Source: Psococerastis gibbosa
Taxonomy: Eukaryota > Arthropoda > Insecta > Psocodea > Psocidae
Assembly: GCA_963971405.1 (NCBI GenBank)
Contig: OZ020485.1
Coordinates: 43,397,469-43,461,468 of the forward strand
Direction: 5' to 3'
Length of the DNA stretch: 64,000 nucleotides
In this document: positions 1 through 10,482 of the stretch, one piece after another
Layout of the letters: each line of letters begins with the position of its first letter
Numbering within the stretch: the first letter of the stretch is position 1
Position numbers and translations under genes: made by a program
Notes under the pieces: model-generated
Database searches by the model: none
The model's input: the letters and a program-made list of their open reading frames with translations, nothing else
What the model was told of the DNA's origin: nothing

Positions 1-184
1 TAGCTACAATACATTCCAACTTGTATCGCACCTATTGTACGTACACCTACTGTATACAATGGGAAAACTGAAAAATCTTATAAACCATAGTCCCAGCGAA
101 AACACAAAATATTGACATTGCTGAAAAAATGGTTAAAAAGTATGAAAGCAGCGTTAATTAGTCATCAAATAGGGAAAAAGGCGT

Positions 185-487
185 GCTGTTGGTGATAAAA
201 GGTTTGTTGATTATAAGAAGGCAAGGGTGACCTGTTATGTGTGTAGGGATGAGAGGAAAGACCCATCCGCAATGCATATGACATGAAGATATAATAAATA
301 ATGCATAGCCTTTAGACGTGGACGCAGTGGATCCCCAAAGCGCGAACCTGGAGCTTTAGAGATGCTTCACTTGAGAGATGAGTCGTCTGAGTTTAGCCCT
401 GATGTGTTTCAAAAAAATGTCAATGTGAAATATTCTGATATTGGCACAAGACTGACACGCCATGTAAAAGATGTTACTTTTTCTACG
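185..487 (+). pseudogene. Coding-like remnant of unknown origin
   Basis: One reading frame stays coding-like over about 300 bases but is broken by two stops near 284 and 299. The first part contains a CYVC pair. The second part runs from about 302 to the stop at 488-490 and is rich in charged residues. A GTAAGA donor-like site overlaps the stop and a CATAG acceptor-like site lies at 304-308, so the second half could also be a short exon ending at 486. I do not recognise the protein. A decayed transposase or a real exon of a neighbouring gene are both possible. Confidence 0.25.
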
Positions 488-539
488 TAAGAACTTAAAC
501 CTTTATTTTTACTTTTTCCTCGCTTTTATCCCTAACACG

Positions 540-1072
540 GGTCAGCGATACGGCACGTTCTCTTCCACTTCTTGCGATTCTGTGCTTCGACAGCGGTTGC
601 TCCTACAATCTTGAGGTCTTGGCGGGCTTTTGCTTCTACCGTCGGCCTGGGTCGTCCTCGTCATCTTCTTCTTCTTCTTCTTCTGGATTACAGCCGATCG
701 ACAACACTCCTCCAGTTGTCTGGGTTTTGTATAACGCTCCACCATCTACAGACTCCCAACTCGAGAAGGTCAGTTTCCAACTCATCTGGTTTTCGAAGAC
801 GTCCGGCCAGTCGTCAGCCTGCCATGCTTGCTTTGTACATCTATTTCAGCATGTGGTCGTCTGACATTCTTACGACATGTCCGGCCATCTTATGCGTTGC
901 GCTTTTATGAACCGGACTACGTCTTCTCCATTGAGCACTGCGTCTATTTCGACGTTGTTTCTTATACGCCACTCTTCGTCTTCCGATAGGGGTCCACAGA
1001 TCCTCTTTATTATCTTCGTTTCCAATACTAGCAGTTTGTTTGCGTCATTGGCAGTAACGAATGGCTAAAAGT
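540..1072 (-). pseudogene. Non-LTR retrotransposon RT C-terminal fragment
   Basis: Read on the minus strand, the segment gives the C-terminal region typical of arthropod non-LTR retrotransposon polymerases. It has an ETKIIKRICGP-like stretch, an EWRIRNN motif, VVRFIKAQRIRW, then after a one-base frameshift AGHVVRM. Towards its end come LGVCRWWSV and DNWRSVVD, followed by a GAA-rich tract (about 664-690 on the plus strand). The catalytic domain is absent. Frameshifts and stops show that it is dead. It lies just upstream of the host gene's first coding exon. Confidence 0.7.
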
Positions 1073-1099
1073 AAAAGAAAGAAGTTCTGTTGGAAAACC

Positions 1100-1225
1100 A
1101 GGGGCGATTGATCTCTTCAGTCGCCCCTGTAGGTTAGTACCCGTGTTGAGTTACGATACTTCTCCGATCGCAAGGCGTGTAAAGACTCGCTCATGTGCAA
1201 GCACGTTACCACCTGGCCATCGAAG
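1100..1225 (+). repeat. Dispersed repeat family L, copy 1
   Basis: Shares GTGTTGAGTTACGA and CTCCGATCGCA motifs, in the same order, with segments at about 3505-3575 and 30165-30315 and, inverted, at 44955-45115. It has no coding potential. Copies differ in length, so the ends are unclear. Confidence 0.5.
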
Positions 1226-1259
1226 TCAATCGAGTAGTACGATAGAAACGTAAGTATGT

Positions 1260-1438
1260 GTATGGCGCTGTTGAAATTGTCTTGTCTCCCCGCTAGAGCA
1301 TCCCTGTCGGGGGTAGATGGCGGCGCTGCAGCGGAGCAGCTCGCACTCGCGAGTCAGTGTTGGCTGCGCTGCCGACATGCACGCACCTCGGGTTGCACGA
1401 GTGGTTTCCATCAGCGTGGGTTCCGCACGTTGGTAAAC
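1260..1438 (+). promoter_or_regulatory. GC-rich probable 5' UTR or promoter-proximal region
   Basis: This stretch is far more GC- and CpG-rich than the surrounding AT-rich DNA and runs directly into the predicted initiator codon at 1439. A TCAGT matching the arthropod initiator consensus lies at 1354-1358, about 85 bases before the ATG. I see no clear TATA box or downstream promoter element. Transcription start data would be needed to confirm it. It could instead be only 5' UTR of an upstream-initiated transcript. Confidence 0.35.
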
Positions 1439-1511
1439 ATGCGGGACGCCAAGGACCCCTCGCGAGGAATCGCCATTTGCGTTCTGCATCTTCTCACCAT
1501 TCTTTCTCATG
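1439..1511 (+). CDS. Exon 1 of an Ig-superfamily gene: signal peptide
   Basis: The ATG at 1439 follows GTAAAC, a good insect initiation context. The 24 complete codons encode a short charged N-terminus (MRDAKDPSR) and a hydrophobic core at residues 10-22 (GIAICVLHLLTIL), the layout of a secretory signal peptide. The exon ends after one base of codon 25, at a strong donor G|GTGAGT (GT at 1512-1513). The only exon in the window in a compatible phase that continues a secreted protein is 53401-53507, which begins with the last two bases of a codon. The link is inferred from strand, phase and domain logic. A different downstream partner, or a different upstream signal exon for 53401, cannot be excluded. 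Confidence 0.55.
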
Positions 1512-1523
1512 GTGAGTAAGCAC

Positions 1524-1825
1524 CAGGTCCGGGTTTGGCCTTGTGGGGCCCCTTGGGCCGGAATTGTGTGGGGGCCTTTCCCGGGCAGAAATGTCTTATA
1601 CCCTTACACTAATATTCCACTATCATTTATAGACTCAGGATGCAAAATAGAATGGAGTAAAGCGATTAATAATTAGTGCCACAGCACGTTCCAATTTCCC
1701 GCCAAATATTTCGACTAGTTTATTTATTTGTTTCAGTTTTTTTTTTTAAATATTGCGAGTTTTTCGGTTTATTGTGGGGGCCCTTTTTTGTGGGGACCCT
1801 GTTCCTATAGCCAAACCCGGCACTG
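1524..1825. mobile_element. hAT-type MITE at the exon 1 donor
   Basis: A 302-bp non-coding element flanked by a perfect 8-bp target duplication GTAAGCAC (1516-1523 and 1826-1833). Its ends, CAGGTCCGGGTTTGGCC and the complement of GCCAAACCCGGCACTG, match the ends of the autonomous hAT at 20038-23865. G-rich GGGGCCC subterminal blocks are also shared. It is a deletion derivative or relative of that element and starts only 12 bases inside the intron. Confidence 0.85.
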
Positions 1826-1833
1826 GTAAGCAC

Positions 1834-3000
1834 AGTGGGTAGTTATTTAGCATAGTTTTTTCTTTTTCCTATACCGCGACAATTTCCAGGCTGGCAACTC
1901 TTAATTACCGTACTATCCTAAGCCAATTGCTGGTACGGCCGTATTACCGGCAACACAAACACAGAAGAATAGGCTATCAATCAAAATGCTGTAGTAGGTA
2001 TTGTGTACAAATAAATTCTAAACATGTATGTATGTATTGTAATGTATATTGTATATGTTCTGTACATTTCGGATTTCCAGATTATGTAGGGTTTCTTTGT
2101 TTTTTCTATATTCCACAGTTGATACATTGCGAGTAGCGTACGGTACATGAGAAACTCCATTTATTTTTTCATGGCTATATTAATTTCCAACGTTGACGTT
2201 TTTACATGTACTGCTGTGGTTACATTAAATGTCCTGTCTTACTTATTAATCATGGAATAACAGCCAGATAAAAATATTTTATTTGCAACAATTTAGAATC
2301 ATCGAATTTGAGGTTATAATAAGAGAAGTGACATATAACAATAGAACCCCTACTGATGGTCTCACTTGGCGATATTCCTGGAATAAAATGAAATTAATGT
2401 TTGTTTGTATTTTAAATTTACAATTTTGAAAACACCATGTCAGTAAAATTAATGTTAATAGTATACGTATTACATGAAGAGATTTAAGTTAATTAGATTG
2501 TTAGGAATTTCTCTCACTTTTGTGGACAATGTATATAATGTCGTGCAACCAAATTCAAAGATATCGGAAGCATAGATGTACAGTACCGTTCTATTGTATA
2601 AATCTTTAATAATTTAATTAATCAAATTATTAAGTCAATATACAATAAGAACTGTAAAATGTAAATGACTAGAGGAAAATATTGTATCTCCCATTTACAG
2701 TGGACCATATACTGTATATACCTACTCGCACTTGTAAGCAAATAATGAAATCTTATAAACTGTGGAATGAAATGAAATTTCTCAGGAGACGAATAACTTC
2801 ACCTTTTTCTATATAACTGCAGACAAGAGACTCATAACTGCACCTCAGGATGACAATAAAAGTTTTTTAATAATTTTTTCTGCTTTATTACTTTTCTCTA
2901 TTTAATCAAACACGAAGCCCTAGATTTAACCTTACTATCGTAGCCTACATCTTTCTGCAAACACTATTGTACAGTTGAGAATCAATTTTTTTAAAGTATT
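1834..3000. other. AT-rich intron sequence, nothing recognised
   Basis: No coding frame, terminal repeat or family shared with the rest of the window was seen. Short ORFs here lack domain features. Confidence 0.5.
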
Positions 3001-3004
3001 TTTA

Positions 3005-3060
3005 AGAGGGAATTAATCGCATAAATATTATAATGAATGTATCCAATTAACCTCTTCAGT
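3005..3060 (+). repeat. Repeat family L, 5' fragment
   Basis: Resembles the start of the 30165-30315 copy (GAATGTATCCAATTAACC and CTTCAGTC motifs). It is cut off by a family C repeat immediately downstream; more L sequence reappears at about 3505-3575. Confidence 0.4.
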
Positions 3061-3061
3061 C

Positions 3062-3300
3062 AGCCGGCCGCCATACCAAGTTGAATCCAGCGGACCAGAG
3101 CAGGTTCAAAGCTGCAGATAAATTGGTCGTGTACACAGTGCCGGTAGGGAAACATGGTAGGACTTGTCCTGGTCACCTCCGAACTAATCGTGTGACTTCA
3201 CTGTGTTTCCCAAGTGGTTCGTAATCCACTATAATCAGGAGGTCCACTGGAGTCTTATGGGCCCACACCGTGGCCTGGGACTGTGTAAAACCATACTACT
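3062..3300 (+). repeat. Dispersed repeat family C, copy 1
   Basis: Near-identical to 36800-36990 and related, inverted, to 11516-11790 and 14812-15010. Shared landmarks are GGCCGCCATACCAAGTTG, GGGAAACATGGTAGG and CCAAGTGGTTCG next to AATCCACTATAA. It is non-coding. The GGTTCG block resembles a polymerase III B box, so a SINE origin is possible but not shown. Confidence 0.55.
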
Positions 3301-3351
3301 ACTACTAACCTCTTTAGTTACCCCACTAAATAACTTAATAGTACTTGTGCA

Positions 3352-3508
3352 CTCCCTACATTTTCTGGCCATGCTTCGGTAAGCATGTAAAGCAGGTGGT
3401 CCCGGGCCTTCCTAGTTGGGTGTAAGGGAGGGTTTTATAGCCCTAACTCAGCTAGGCTGGCTTAGTAATAGAACAAAAAGTCCTTATTTATATTTATTTA
3501 TTGTGTTG
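3352..3508 (+). repeat. SINE family F, 5'-truncated copy
   Basis: Carries the body of the tRNA-derived SINE (CTGGCCATGCTTCGG, GTCCCGGGCC, TTATAGCCCTAACTC) and its T-rich TTTATTTATT tail, but lacks the tRNA-like head with the B box. Confidence 0.65.
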
Positions 3509-3764
3509 AGTTATGACACGTCTCCGATCGCATGGAGTGCACGCTACACTCATGCCACCGAAGCCGATCAAAATTATAGATTTACTTTTATGTTGAAAAT
3601 AGGACACTCAACATATTTCAAAATTTCAATTTTAGTTCAAACTTCGGATCCATATTTCCTACTTTGTTTACGAGCAATTTGGTGTACCCCGACTACGCAC
3701 TTTTTGTGCAGAGCCGATTTTCACAGGAAATACCGATCAAAAATAGCCTTTAAATTCGAAGAGA

Positions 3765-4390
3765 CCATTTTTTTTATTTTGGGCTAACTCAATTGGGGGT
3801 GGGGTTTTATTCTCAAAAAACTCGAAAAAACGTCTAAAAAAATGATTTCCCAAAAACGGTTCCAACGATTTCTTTTAAATTCACATATATTGTAGCTGTT
3901 ATTAATGTTGATAAAATGCGGGGGGTCGCTTGCCCCTTCATAGTTTGCTTCTGGGGGTAAAAAAATAAAAGTAACTAAATTTTAATGAAAAATGACAAAA
4001 AAATAATTTTTCTGTGAAACCTTTCTATCGGTGATTTCTACCTTCAGGCATGTTTTAGGTGTTAAATTGAGTAACGAAACGAAACAGGTTACTTTCTCAA
4101 AAAAGTATTTGGTTTCGTGCAAAAAAATGGTTTTTTGAAAAAATGATAAAAAATTCACGCTCAAATGCATTGCGTGCTCTGCCATTATTGCTGTGTGGTA
4201 ATGTGTTGGTCTGACCTATCTAGAATTTACCTCACCTCCAGTGACGTCAGGTGGACACCCCCCCCCCCCCGGGATGCTCGAAATTTAACTATAGGAAAAT
4301 TATTTACCATGAAATTACTCATTTTCTCTAGGTACTACTTGATAAATTGGAAAGCATGTTCGAGTAAACTCGGACCGGTTCTTTTAAATT
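3765..4390 (-). mobile_element. Family E element, truncated
   Basis: Related along its length to the elements at 6346-7224, 9682-10607, 40748-41622 and 52137-52999. It keeps the end with TTGATAAATTGGAAAGCATG and CGAGTAAACTCGGACCGG, a long C tract, and the ATTTTAATGAAAAATGAC block. The opposite end with CAGA repeats and ACTACGTATAAATTGG is missing. It is non-coding; short ORFs inside recur only because the repeat recurs. Confidence 0.7.
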
Positions 4391-4529
4391 TGTCTACAAA
4401 TCGCATTATTGTACTTTAATTTTCTTTTTCACAAGTAAATAATTCTATATTATTGAATTAGTTAAGTTGGGACTCAATCGTCCCACAGCCCTATTTACTG
4501 TTTACATGTACCTAGACAGCTCGTACTTA

Positions 4530-4903
4530 GGCTGGCTTTCCACCGACCGGCTAGGGCTAATTACAAAAACGGTGACGTGGTAGCAGACATTCAAGACTTA
4601 GGTGGCGTTTCCACCGATCTCGCATTGCAGAATGCAAATGACATACAACAATTCGTTATTTTTATAAAAATCAATCAATATGTTGGTGCTCAACATATCC
4701 CATGACGCCATTTCTTAATTTTATTTTAGTTTGTTTGTGATTTGATCAATTTTAACAATGGCATAGAGTAAAACAAACATTTCCGTCAGTGTCATTTGCA
4801 TTCTGCAATGCGAGATCGGTGGAAATGCCACCTAAGTCTTGAATGTCTACTACCACGTCACCGTTTTTGTAATTAGCCCTAGCCGGTCGGTGGATACCCC
4901 ACC
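4530..4903. mobile_element. Palindromic MITE family A, copy 1
   Basis: A 374-bp near-palindrome flanked by TTA (4527-4529, 4904-4906). Outer arms carry TTTCCACCGACCGGCTAGGG, inner arms GGTGGCGTTTCCACCGA and CGCATTGCAGAATGCAAATG. A TTA/TAA target and GC-rich ends starting GG fit non-autonomous PIF/Harbinger elements. No coding capacity. Confidence 0.8.
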
Positions 4904-4906
4904 TTA

Positions 4907-5740
4907 CGTGACCTTTTCCACCAGGGACTCATCTTATATCTAATAGGCCTGTGTGGTTTTAGCCTCAACTCACCAATACCGCACTCTTGAGTCAACAATA
5001 TGAATAAATTTAGATAAAAAATCAAAATTATAATACTATTATAAAATGGCGTCGCAACTTACTATACAATATTGAAGACGCTATGTGAATACCAAAGTAG
5101 CCTACATCATATGCTATATCATAGCATCCTTAATTTTTGAAACATTCAAACAGAAGAATTGGTTAGAAATGTTTTTGTGGAGCTGATCCTTTCGAAAACT
5201 GTTAGTTAATTTGAATAATTTTTGAATATTTAATAATCATCCCTTTGTGGTGTCAAAGGGCTAATACAGGATTTTCTTCTTCTAAATTTAATCCTGCCCT
5301 ATAAACAGAGCATTACTAGTTACTATATAGTATCGGAATTGGGAATAAGTAGATCACAAGCCCATTTAGATAAAATGAATGCCTACAGTACTTCTACATT
5401 GCTATAATACAGAGGTTTACAATACATTCATATTGTATTTTGAACCTCCTATGCAATATTGATTGACAAATAGCGGCTGTGATGCTTCACGAATAAATTA
5501 TTTACTCGAATTGCGATTAGTAGCTCATCATCAGTCAAATATTTGCTATTTTGCCTAGGAAAACAATGAAATCTACCTGCCAACTACAAATGATCACTTT
5601 TTCACTGTACTTGTATACTCCACAAAAGCCTTGCTTCAAGTGTCGTTAGAAGCCAGGAGCAACCACAAATATTGTAAGAATGTTCCTCTGTTTAAAGAAT
5701 TATGAAAGCAGGGAGAATTAAAAGCTTATTATGTATCTGT
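4907..5740. other. AT-rich sequence, nothing recognised
   Basis: No convincing ORF, splice-bounded coding segment or shared repeat was seen between the two family A MITEs. Confidence 0.45.
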
Positions 5741-5742
5741 AA

Positions 5743-6066
5743 GGCGGGGTTTCCACCGACCTCGCATTGCAGAATGCAAATGACATTGACGGAAAGGTTT
5801 GTTTTCCTCTATGCCATAGTTTAAATTGATCAATGATCATACAGTAAAATCGCAAACAAACTAACTAAAATTAAAAAATGGCGTCATGGGATATGTTAAT
5901 TACAAGCATTTTAATAGCTTTCTATAAAAAGAAAAACAAACATTTCCGTCAATATCATTTGCATTCTGCAATGCGAGGTCGGTGGAAACCCCGCCTAAGT
6001 CTTGAATGTCTGTTACCACGTCACCGTATTTGTATTTAGCCCCAGCCGGTCGGTGGAAACCGCGCC
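5743..6066. mobile_element. Palindromic MITE family A, copy 2 (one outer arm missing)
   Basis: Begins directly at the inner arm (GGCGGGGTTTCCACCGACC, then CTCGCATTGCAGAATGC) after TAA, but on the right carries both inner and outer arms and ends before TTA. The left outer arm is absent. This asymmetry suggests that the inner palindrome end can act as a terminus, or that the outer arm was lost by deletion. Confidence 0.75.
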
Positions 6067-6345
6067 TTACTAAGATGAACCCGCAAGCTTAATTTAGTTC
6101 ATCGGCCTAATGTAAGTTTACAAACGAAAAACTAAATTAACACCTGAACCAGCATAGAGTTATTGATACTTGACATATGGACTCTTATCTTTATGTATAA
6201 TGTCTGAGAATGGGACAGAGTAAGATTACATGTTGCAGTGGGTTGAGAACTGGTTTTTGACCATGCCTGGATGGGGTGTGGTTTCTAAAGGCATCAAGCA
6301 AGGCTATAGTGGAGTATAGTATTGTACTAACAGCTATCTTATATT

Positions 6346-7224
6346 GTTGCTTTCCCATTTATACGTAGTATAAGGAAAGCTTTGTGATGGTCGAAATTTT
6401 CGATTCCGAGATTTCAACGGAATTACACGTTTTGAGGTCCCAGGAACCAAAAAAAGTGTTTTTTACGAAACGTCTGTCTGTCTGTCGCTCTGTCGCTGTC
6501 TGTCTATCTGTTCGTCGATTTCCGGGCAAACTACTCAGTCGATTTTGATGAAATTCGGCATGTTGGTTCACAAAAATCATGCCTTGGGCTTGGGAATATT
6601 TATTTTTATTTTGGGCTATTTCAATTTGGGGGGGTTTTATTTTCAAAAAACTCCAAAAAAACGTCTAAAAAAATTATCTATCCAAAACGGCTCCAACTAT
6701 TTCTTTTAAATTCACATGTATTGTAGTCCTTATTATTGTTGACAAAATGCGGGGGGTCGCTTGCCCATTGATAGTTTGCTTCCGGGGGTAAAAAAATAAA
6801 AATAGCTAAATTTTAATGAAAAATGACTAAAAAATAATTTTTCTGTGAAACCTTTACATCGATGATTTCTACCTTCAGGCATGTTTTAGGTGTTAAATTG
6901 AGTAGCGAAACCGGACAGATTGCTTTCGCAAAAAAATTTTTGGTTTTGTGCAAAAAATAACGTTTTTGAAAAAATGATAGAAAATTCAGGGTCAAATGCA
7001 TTGCTTGCCCTGCCATTATTGTTGTGTGGTAATTTGTTGGTCTGACCTATCTAGAATTTACCTCACCTCCAGTGACGTCAGGTGGACAACCCCCCCCCCC
7101 CCCCCCCCCCGAGATATCGGAAATTTAACTATAGGAAAATTATTTACCATGAAATTACTCATTTTCTCTGGCTACTACTTGATAAATTGTAAAGCATGTT
7201 CGAGTAAACTCGGACCGGTTCTAT
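6346..7224 (-). mobile_element. Family E element, full-length
   Basis: About 880 bp. It begins with CCCATTTATACGTAGTATAAGG and ends with CGAGTAAACTCGGACCGGTT. Between these are CTGTCTGT repeats, a motif matching AAATTCGGCATGTTGGTTCA that recurs in every copy, a long C tract at 7090-7110, and ATTTTAATGAAAAATGAC. The end segments share AATTGGAAAGCA / TGCTTTCCAATT words, so the element has short inverted-repeat character. No transposase is encoded; it is a non-autonomous element of unassigned class. Confidence 0.75.
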
Positions 7225-7275
7225 AACAAAGGGTTAGTTGGGTTTGCATTGCCTGTTGTGTTAATAGTCATTAGA
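7225..7275. repeat. Left arm of inverted repeat around a LINE fragment
   Basis: AACAAAGGGTTAGTTGGGTT and GCCTGTTGTGTTAATAGTCA here are mirrored at 8686-8740 with a few changes. The arms enclose the minus-strand reverse transcriptase fragment. Confidence 0.6.
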
Positions 7276-8550
7276 TAATAATAATAATAATGTATATATT
7301 TGGACAAGCAACAGAGGATAGATACTCAATGTAACAAAATTTCTCCAACCCCTTACTGTCTAAGTCAAACAATCTTATGGAATATGAATATATGTATATA
7401 CAGTATATATATGTAGTCAAAAGCTAAAACCTAAAAACCAACGATATTGCACAGTGTATATATTAAATAATTTCATTTTAAAAATATAAGAGATTCACTG
7501 TTCAAAGGAGAAACGCACATCATATGGGCTCAATTTTAATAATAATTCCCTAACTGAAACTCTGAAGATCTTGACACTAGGCTCGTCCCTCAAATGCCGA
7601 GGAAGACTGTTAAAGAGCGCTATTCCCCGGTACTGCGGGGAAAAGCGAAAGCTCTCAAAATGCACTCTCAACCCCCGCAACACTCTACCGTTCCTTCCAT
7701 CTCTAGTATCAAAAATTGATAGGTCCTTTCTCACGAACATAAGTAGGTTTAACGCATAGAGTGCTGGCAGTGTCAAAATCCCCAGATCCCTAAAGTATGG
7801 CTTGCAATGGGTGCGAGGATGGAGGCGGCACATGGTACGAATGGCTCGTTTCTGTAACACTAAGAGTCGATTTAAAACATTTTGAGGCGAGCCATACCAA
7901 AAAATTATTCCATAGTTGAGATGGGACTCAAAACAGGCATGGTATACTAGCTTAAGAGCCTCTCTGCTGACCTGACTGGCAAGCGTACGGAGAAGATACA
8001 GCCCTGATAACAACTTAGCACTAAGTGCGTCAATATGATCAGTCCAGCTTAGACCACTGTTAATAATTAAGCCCAGAAATTTAGTTTTTGCACTAAGCGC
8101 GAGAACCTGACCATTTACTGACAATGACGACGAAATATCATTTTTTGTGAAGTTCACAAGCACCGTTTTATTAGTATTAAGCACCAATTGGTTAGCGTCA
8201 AACCATTCTTGTGCCTTCAGTAGCGAAACTTCAGTTAACTGACTTAAATTTGCGTTCCTATTACCTGACACTAACAGGCTGGTGTCGTCGGCAAATAAGG
8301 TGCACTGTGTACAGTGGGGGCGCATGGACGCAGGCAAGTCATTTACGAATAAGATAAACAGGATTGGACCGAAAACTGAACCAGCCGGGACGCCCCTTTC
8401 TACTGGTACCCATTCCGACTGAACTGTGTCTCCACTGTCCTGATTCAAACGAACCCTCTGTACCCGACCTTCGAGGTATGAAGATAAAAATTGAAGAGGT
8501 AGTCCACGAAGACCGTAATGACTTAATTTATCAAGGTCTGCTGTCTGCAG
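7276..8550 (-). pseudogene. 5'-truncated non-LTR retrotransposon with RT domain
   Basis: An open frame of about 340 codons (stop at 7495; open upstream to about 8555) encodes the second half of a non-LTR reverse transcriptase. Recognisable parts are HYGLRG followed by LPLQFLSSYL, the GVPAGSVFGPILFILFVNDL block, the catalytic FADDTSLLV box, FLGLIINSGLSW, and the C-terminal LNRLLVLQKRAIR and ALFNSLPRHLR motifs common in jockey- and CR1-like elements. The endonuclease and early RT are missing, as expected from 5' truncation on insertion. Downstream of the stop (7276-7494) is an AT-rich 3' UTR ending in an ATT-type microsatellite tail (about 7277-7292). The frame is unbroken, so insertion was fairly recent. 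The clade cannot be fixed by eye. Confidence 0.85.
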
Positions 8551-8580
8551 CAGACCTCAGACAGAGGCACGGGCATCATG

Positions 8581-8740
8581 GTCATTGAACAATTCTCAGA
8601 ACTATGCCTGATGATGGGAGTAGCAACCACTCCCGAAACGTCGCCCCGTTCCCCTGACAATGGGCTCCGGCAATAGACCCATGCCTCTAATGACTACTAA
8701 CACAACAGGCAATGTAAATCCAACTAATCCTTTGTTAAAT
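8581..8740. repeat. Repeat family R with right arm of the inverted repeat
   Basis: Contains CGAAACGTCGCCCCGTTCCC and CTGACAATGGGCTCC, shared inverted with 38905-39005. It then has the mirrored arm CACAACAGGCAATGTAAATC. GTCATT occurs at both junctions with the LINE and may be its target duplication. Confidence 0.5.
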
Positions 8741-8744
8741 AGTA

Positions 8745-9278
8745 TTACACCATTGCCATTTACATTTACACATACACCTTTACATTGCATATTGATTTTT
8801 TTTCGTTATATCTACAGCTACAGCATGCCATTTTAATTAAATATCACGAATGTCGAATTCTGTAAACTATTTGAAAACTTTAGGAGTTTCAATATTCAAT
8901 ATTTCAGAAGTACAGCACAATGTTAATATATTTGAAACCATTATTATGAAATGTCGGATGCTCAGCTGCAGTGAGAATTTGAAAATCAAATGTGCGGTTT
9001 TATCCTGGTATAGTGGATTAGTTAAAGTGGTACAAGATCTGTGTCATTTTTCAATGTGATGAATGCCGTTCCTTCACAAACAGCAATTTGTTGACGACTG
9101 CCAGCAATGAACCGCGCTCATTTTGAAAACAGAGAACTGCCAGCTCCCCCCCCGCCCCTCGCACCCAAGACACCTGACTTTCTTTAACTAAACATACAAT
9201 ATATTATAGATATGTTTCGACCTCTGACCTAGGCTATGTTTGATATTTTACGACTTTGAAATGTTGTGAGTAGAGTTA
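8745..9278. other. Unassigned sequence
   Basis: No gene or shared repeat was seen. A 69-codon ORF at 8850-9059 has no domain features and no splice context. Confidence 0.45.
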
Positions 9279-9502
9279 ATAAATTAATAAATAAATCAGA
9301 ACTTTTTTGCTCTGTAACTTAGGCAACCTAGCAGAGTTAGGGCTATAATACCCTTTCTTACACCCAACTAGGAAGTCCCGGGACCGCCTGCTTTACATGC
9401 CCTCCGAAGCATGGCCAGAAAATGTAGCCAGTGTGGGGTTCGAACCAACAACCTTTCGGGTTAAAGTCTGAGTCCGTATTACAACTCTGCTTGTCCTGAC
9501 TG
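9279..9502 (-). repeat. SINE family F, copy
   Basis: On the minus strand a tRNA-like head (B box GGTTCGAACCC-like) is followed by the family body (TTCTGGCCATGCTTCGGAGG, CCCGGGACTTCC) and a TTTATTTATTAATTTATT tail. Near full length. Confidence 0.75.
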
Positions 9503-9681
9503 AGTACAGCAGATTCAAAGGTAGCATACGTATATTTTTTTAATAATTTTTATAACTAGGCCTACGCCATAGCACTAGGCTTCCGCCATCAGCATTCTTG
9601 CAGCAAAATACAACACAAAATCTTGTGAACCTCTGCTATTGACGACAGCAGAGCACGTGTTTATGATTGATTTTAACATAA

Positions 9682-10446
9682 AAGAACTGGTCCGAGTTTA
9701 CTCGAACATGCATTCCAATTTATCAACATTAGTAGATCTTCTTCTTCTTCTTCAGCCAACGCCCGTCCTTGGCTGGTAGGCCATTTGACGCACATTAGTA
9801 GATAGAGAATATGAGTAATTTAATGGTAAATAATTTTCCAATGGTTAAATTTCCAATATTTCGGGGGGGGGGGGGTTGTCCACCTGACTTCACTGGAAGT
9901 GAGATAAATTCTAGAAAGGTCAGACCAAGACATTGATTACCACACAGCAATAATTGCGGGGCACACAATGCATTTGAGCGCGAATTTTCTATCATTTTTT
10001 CAAAAACGTTATTTTTTGCACAAAACCAAATTTTTTTTTGCGAAAGCAACCAATGCGGTTTCGTTACTCAATTTAACACCTAAAACATACCTGAAGGTAG
10101 AAATCATCGATAGAAAGCTTTCGCAGAAAAATTATTTTTTAGTCATTTTTCAGTAAAATTTACATATATTTATTTTTTTACCCCTCGAAGCAAACTATCA
10201 AGGGGCAAGCGATCAACATTAATAATAACTACTATATATGTGAATTTAAAAGAAATCGTTGGAGCCGTTTTCGGGAAATAATGTTTTTAGACGTTTTTTT
10301 TTTTTAGTTTTTTGAGAATAAAACCCTCCCGAATTGAGTTAGCCCAAAAAAAAAAAAAAAATTGGTTCGGAAGTATGATTTTTGTGAACCTACACGCCGA
10401 ATTTCATCAAAACCGACATAGTAGTTTGCCCGGAAATCAACGAACC

Positions 10447-10482
<36 letters not shown>

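Noticed and set aside
6813-7226. Similar short ORFs at 3982-4419, 6813-7226 and 9795-10156
   Set aside because: They recur because the family E repeat recurs; they lie on both strands of the same non-coding segments and contain homopolymer-encoded runs.
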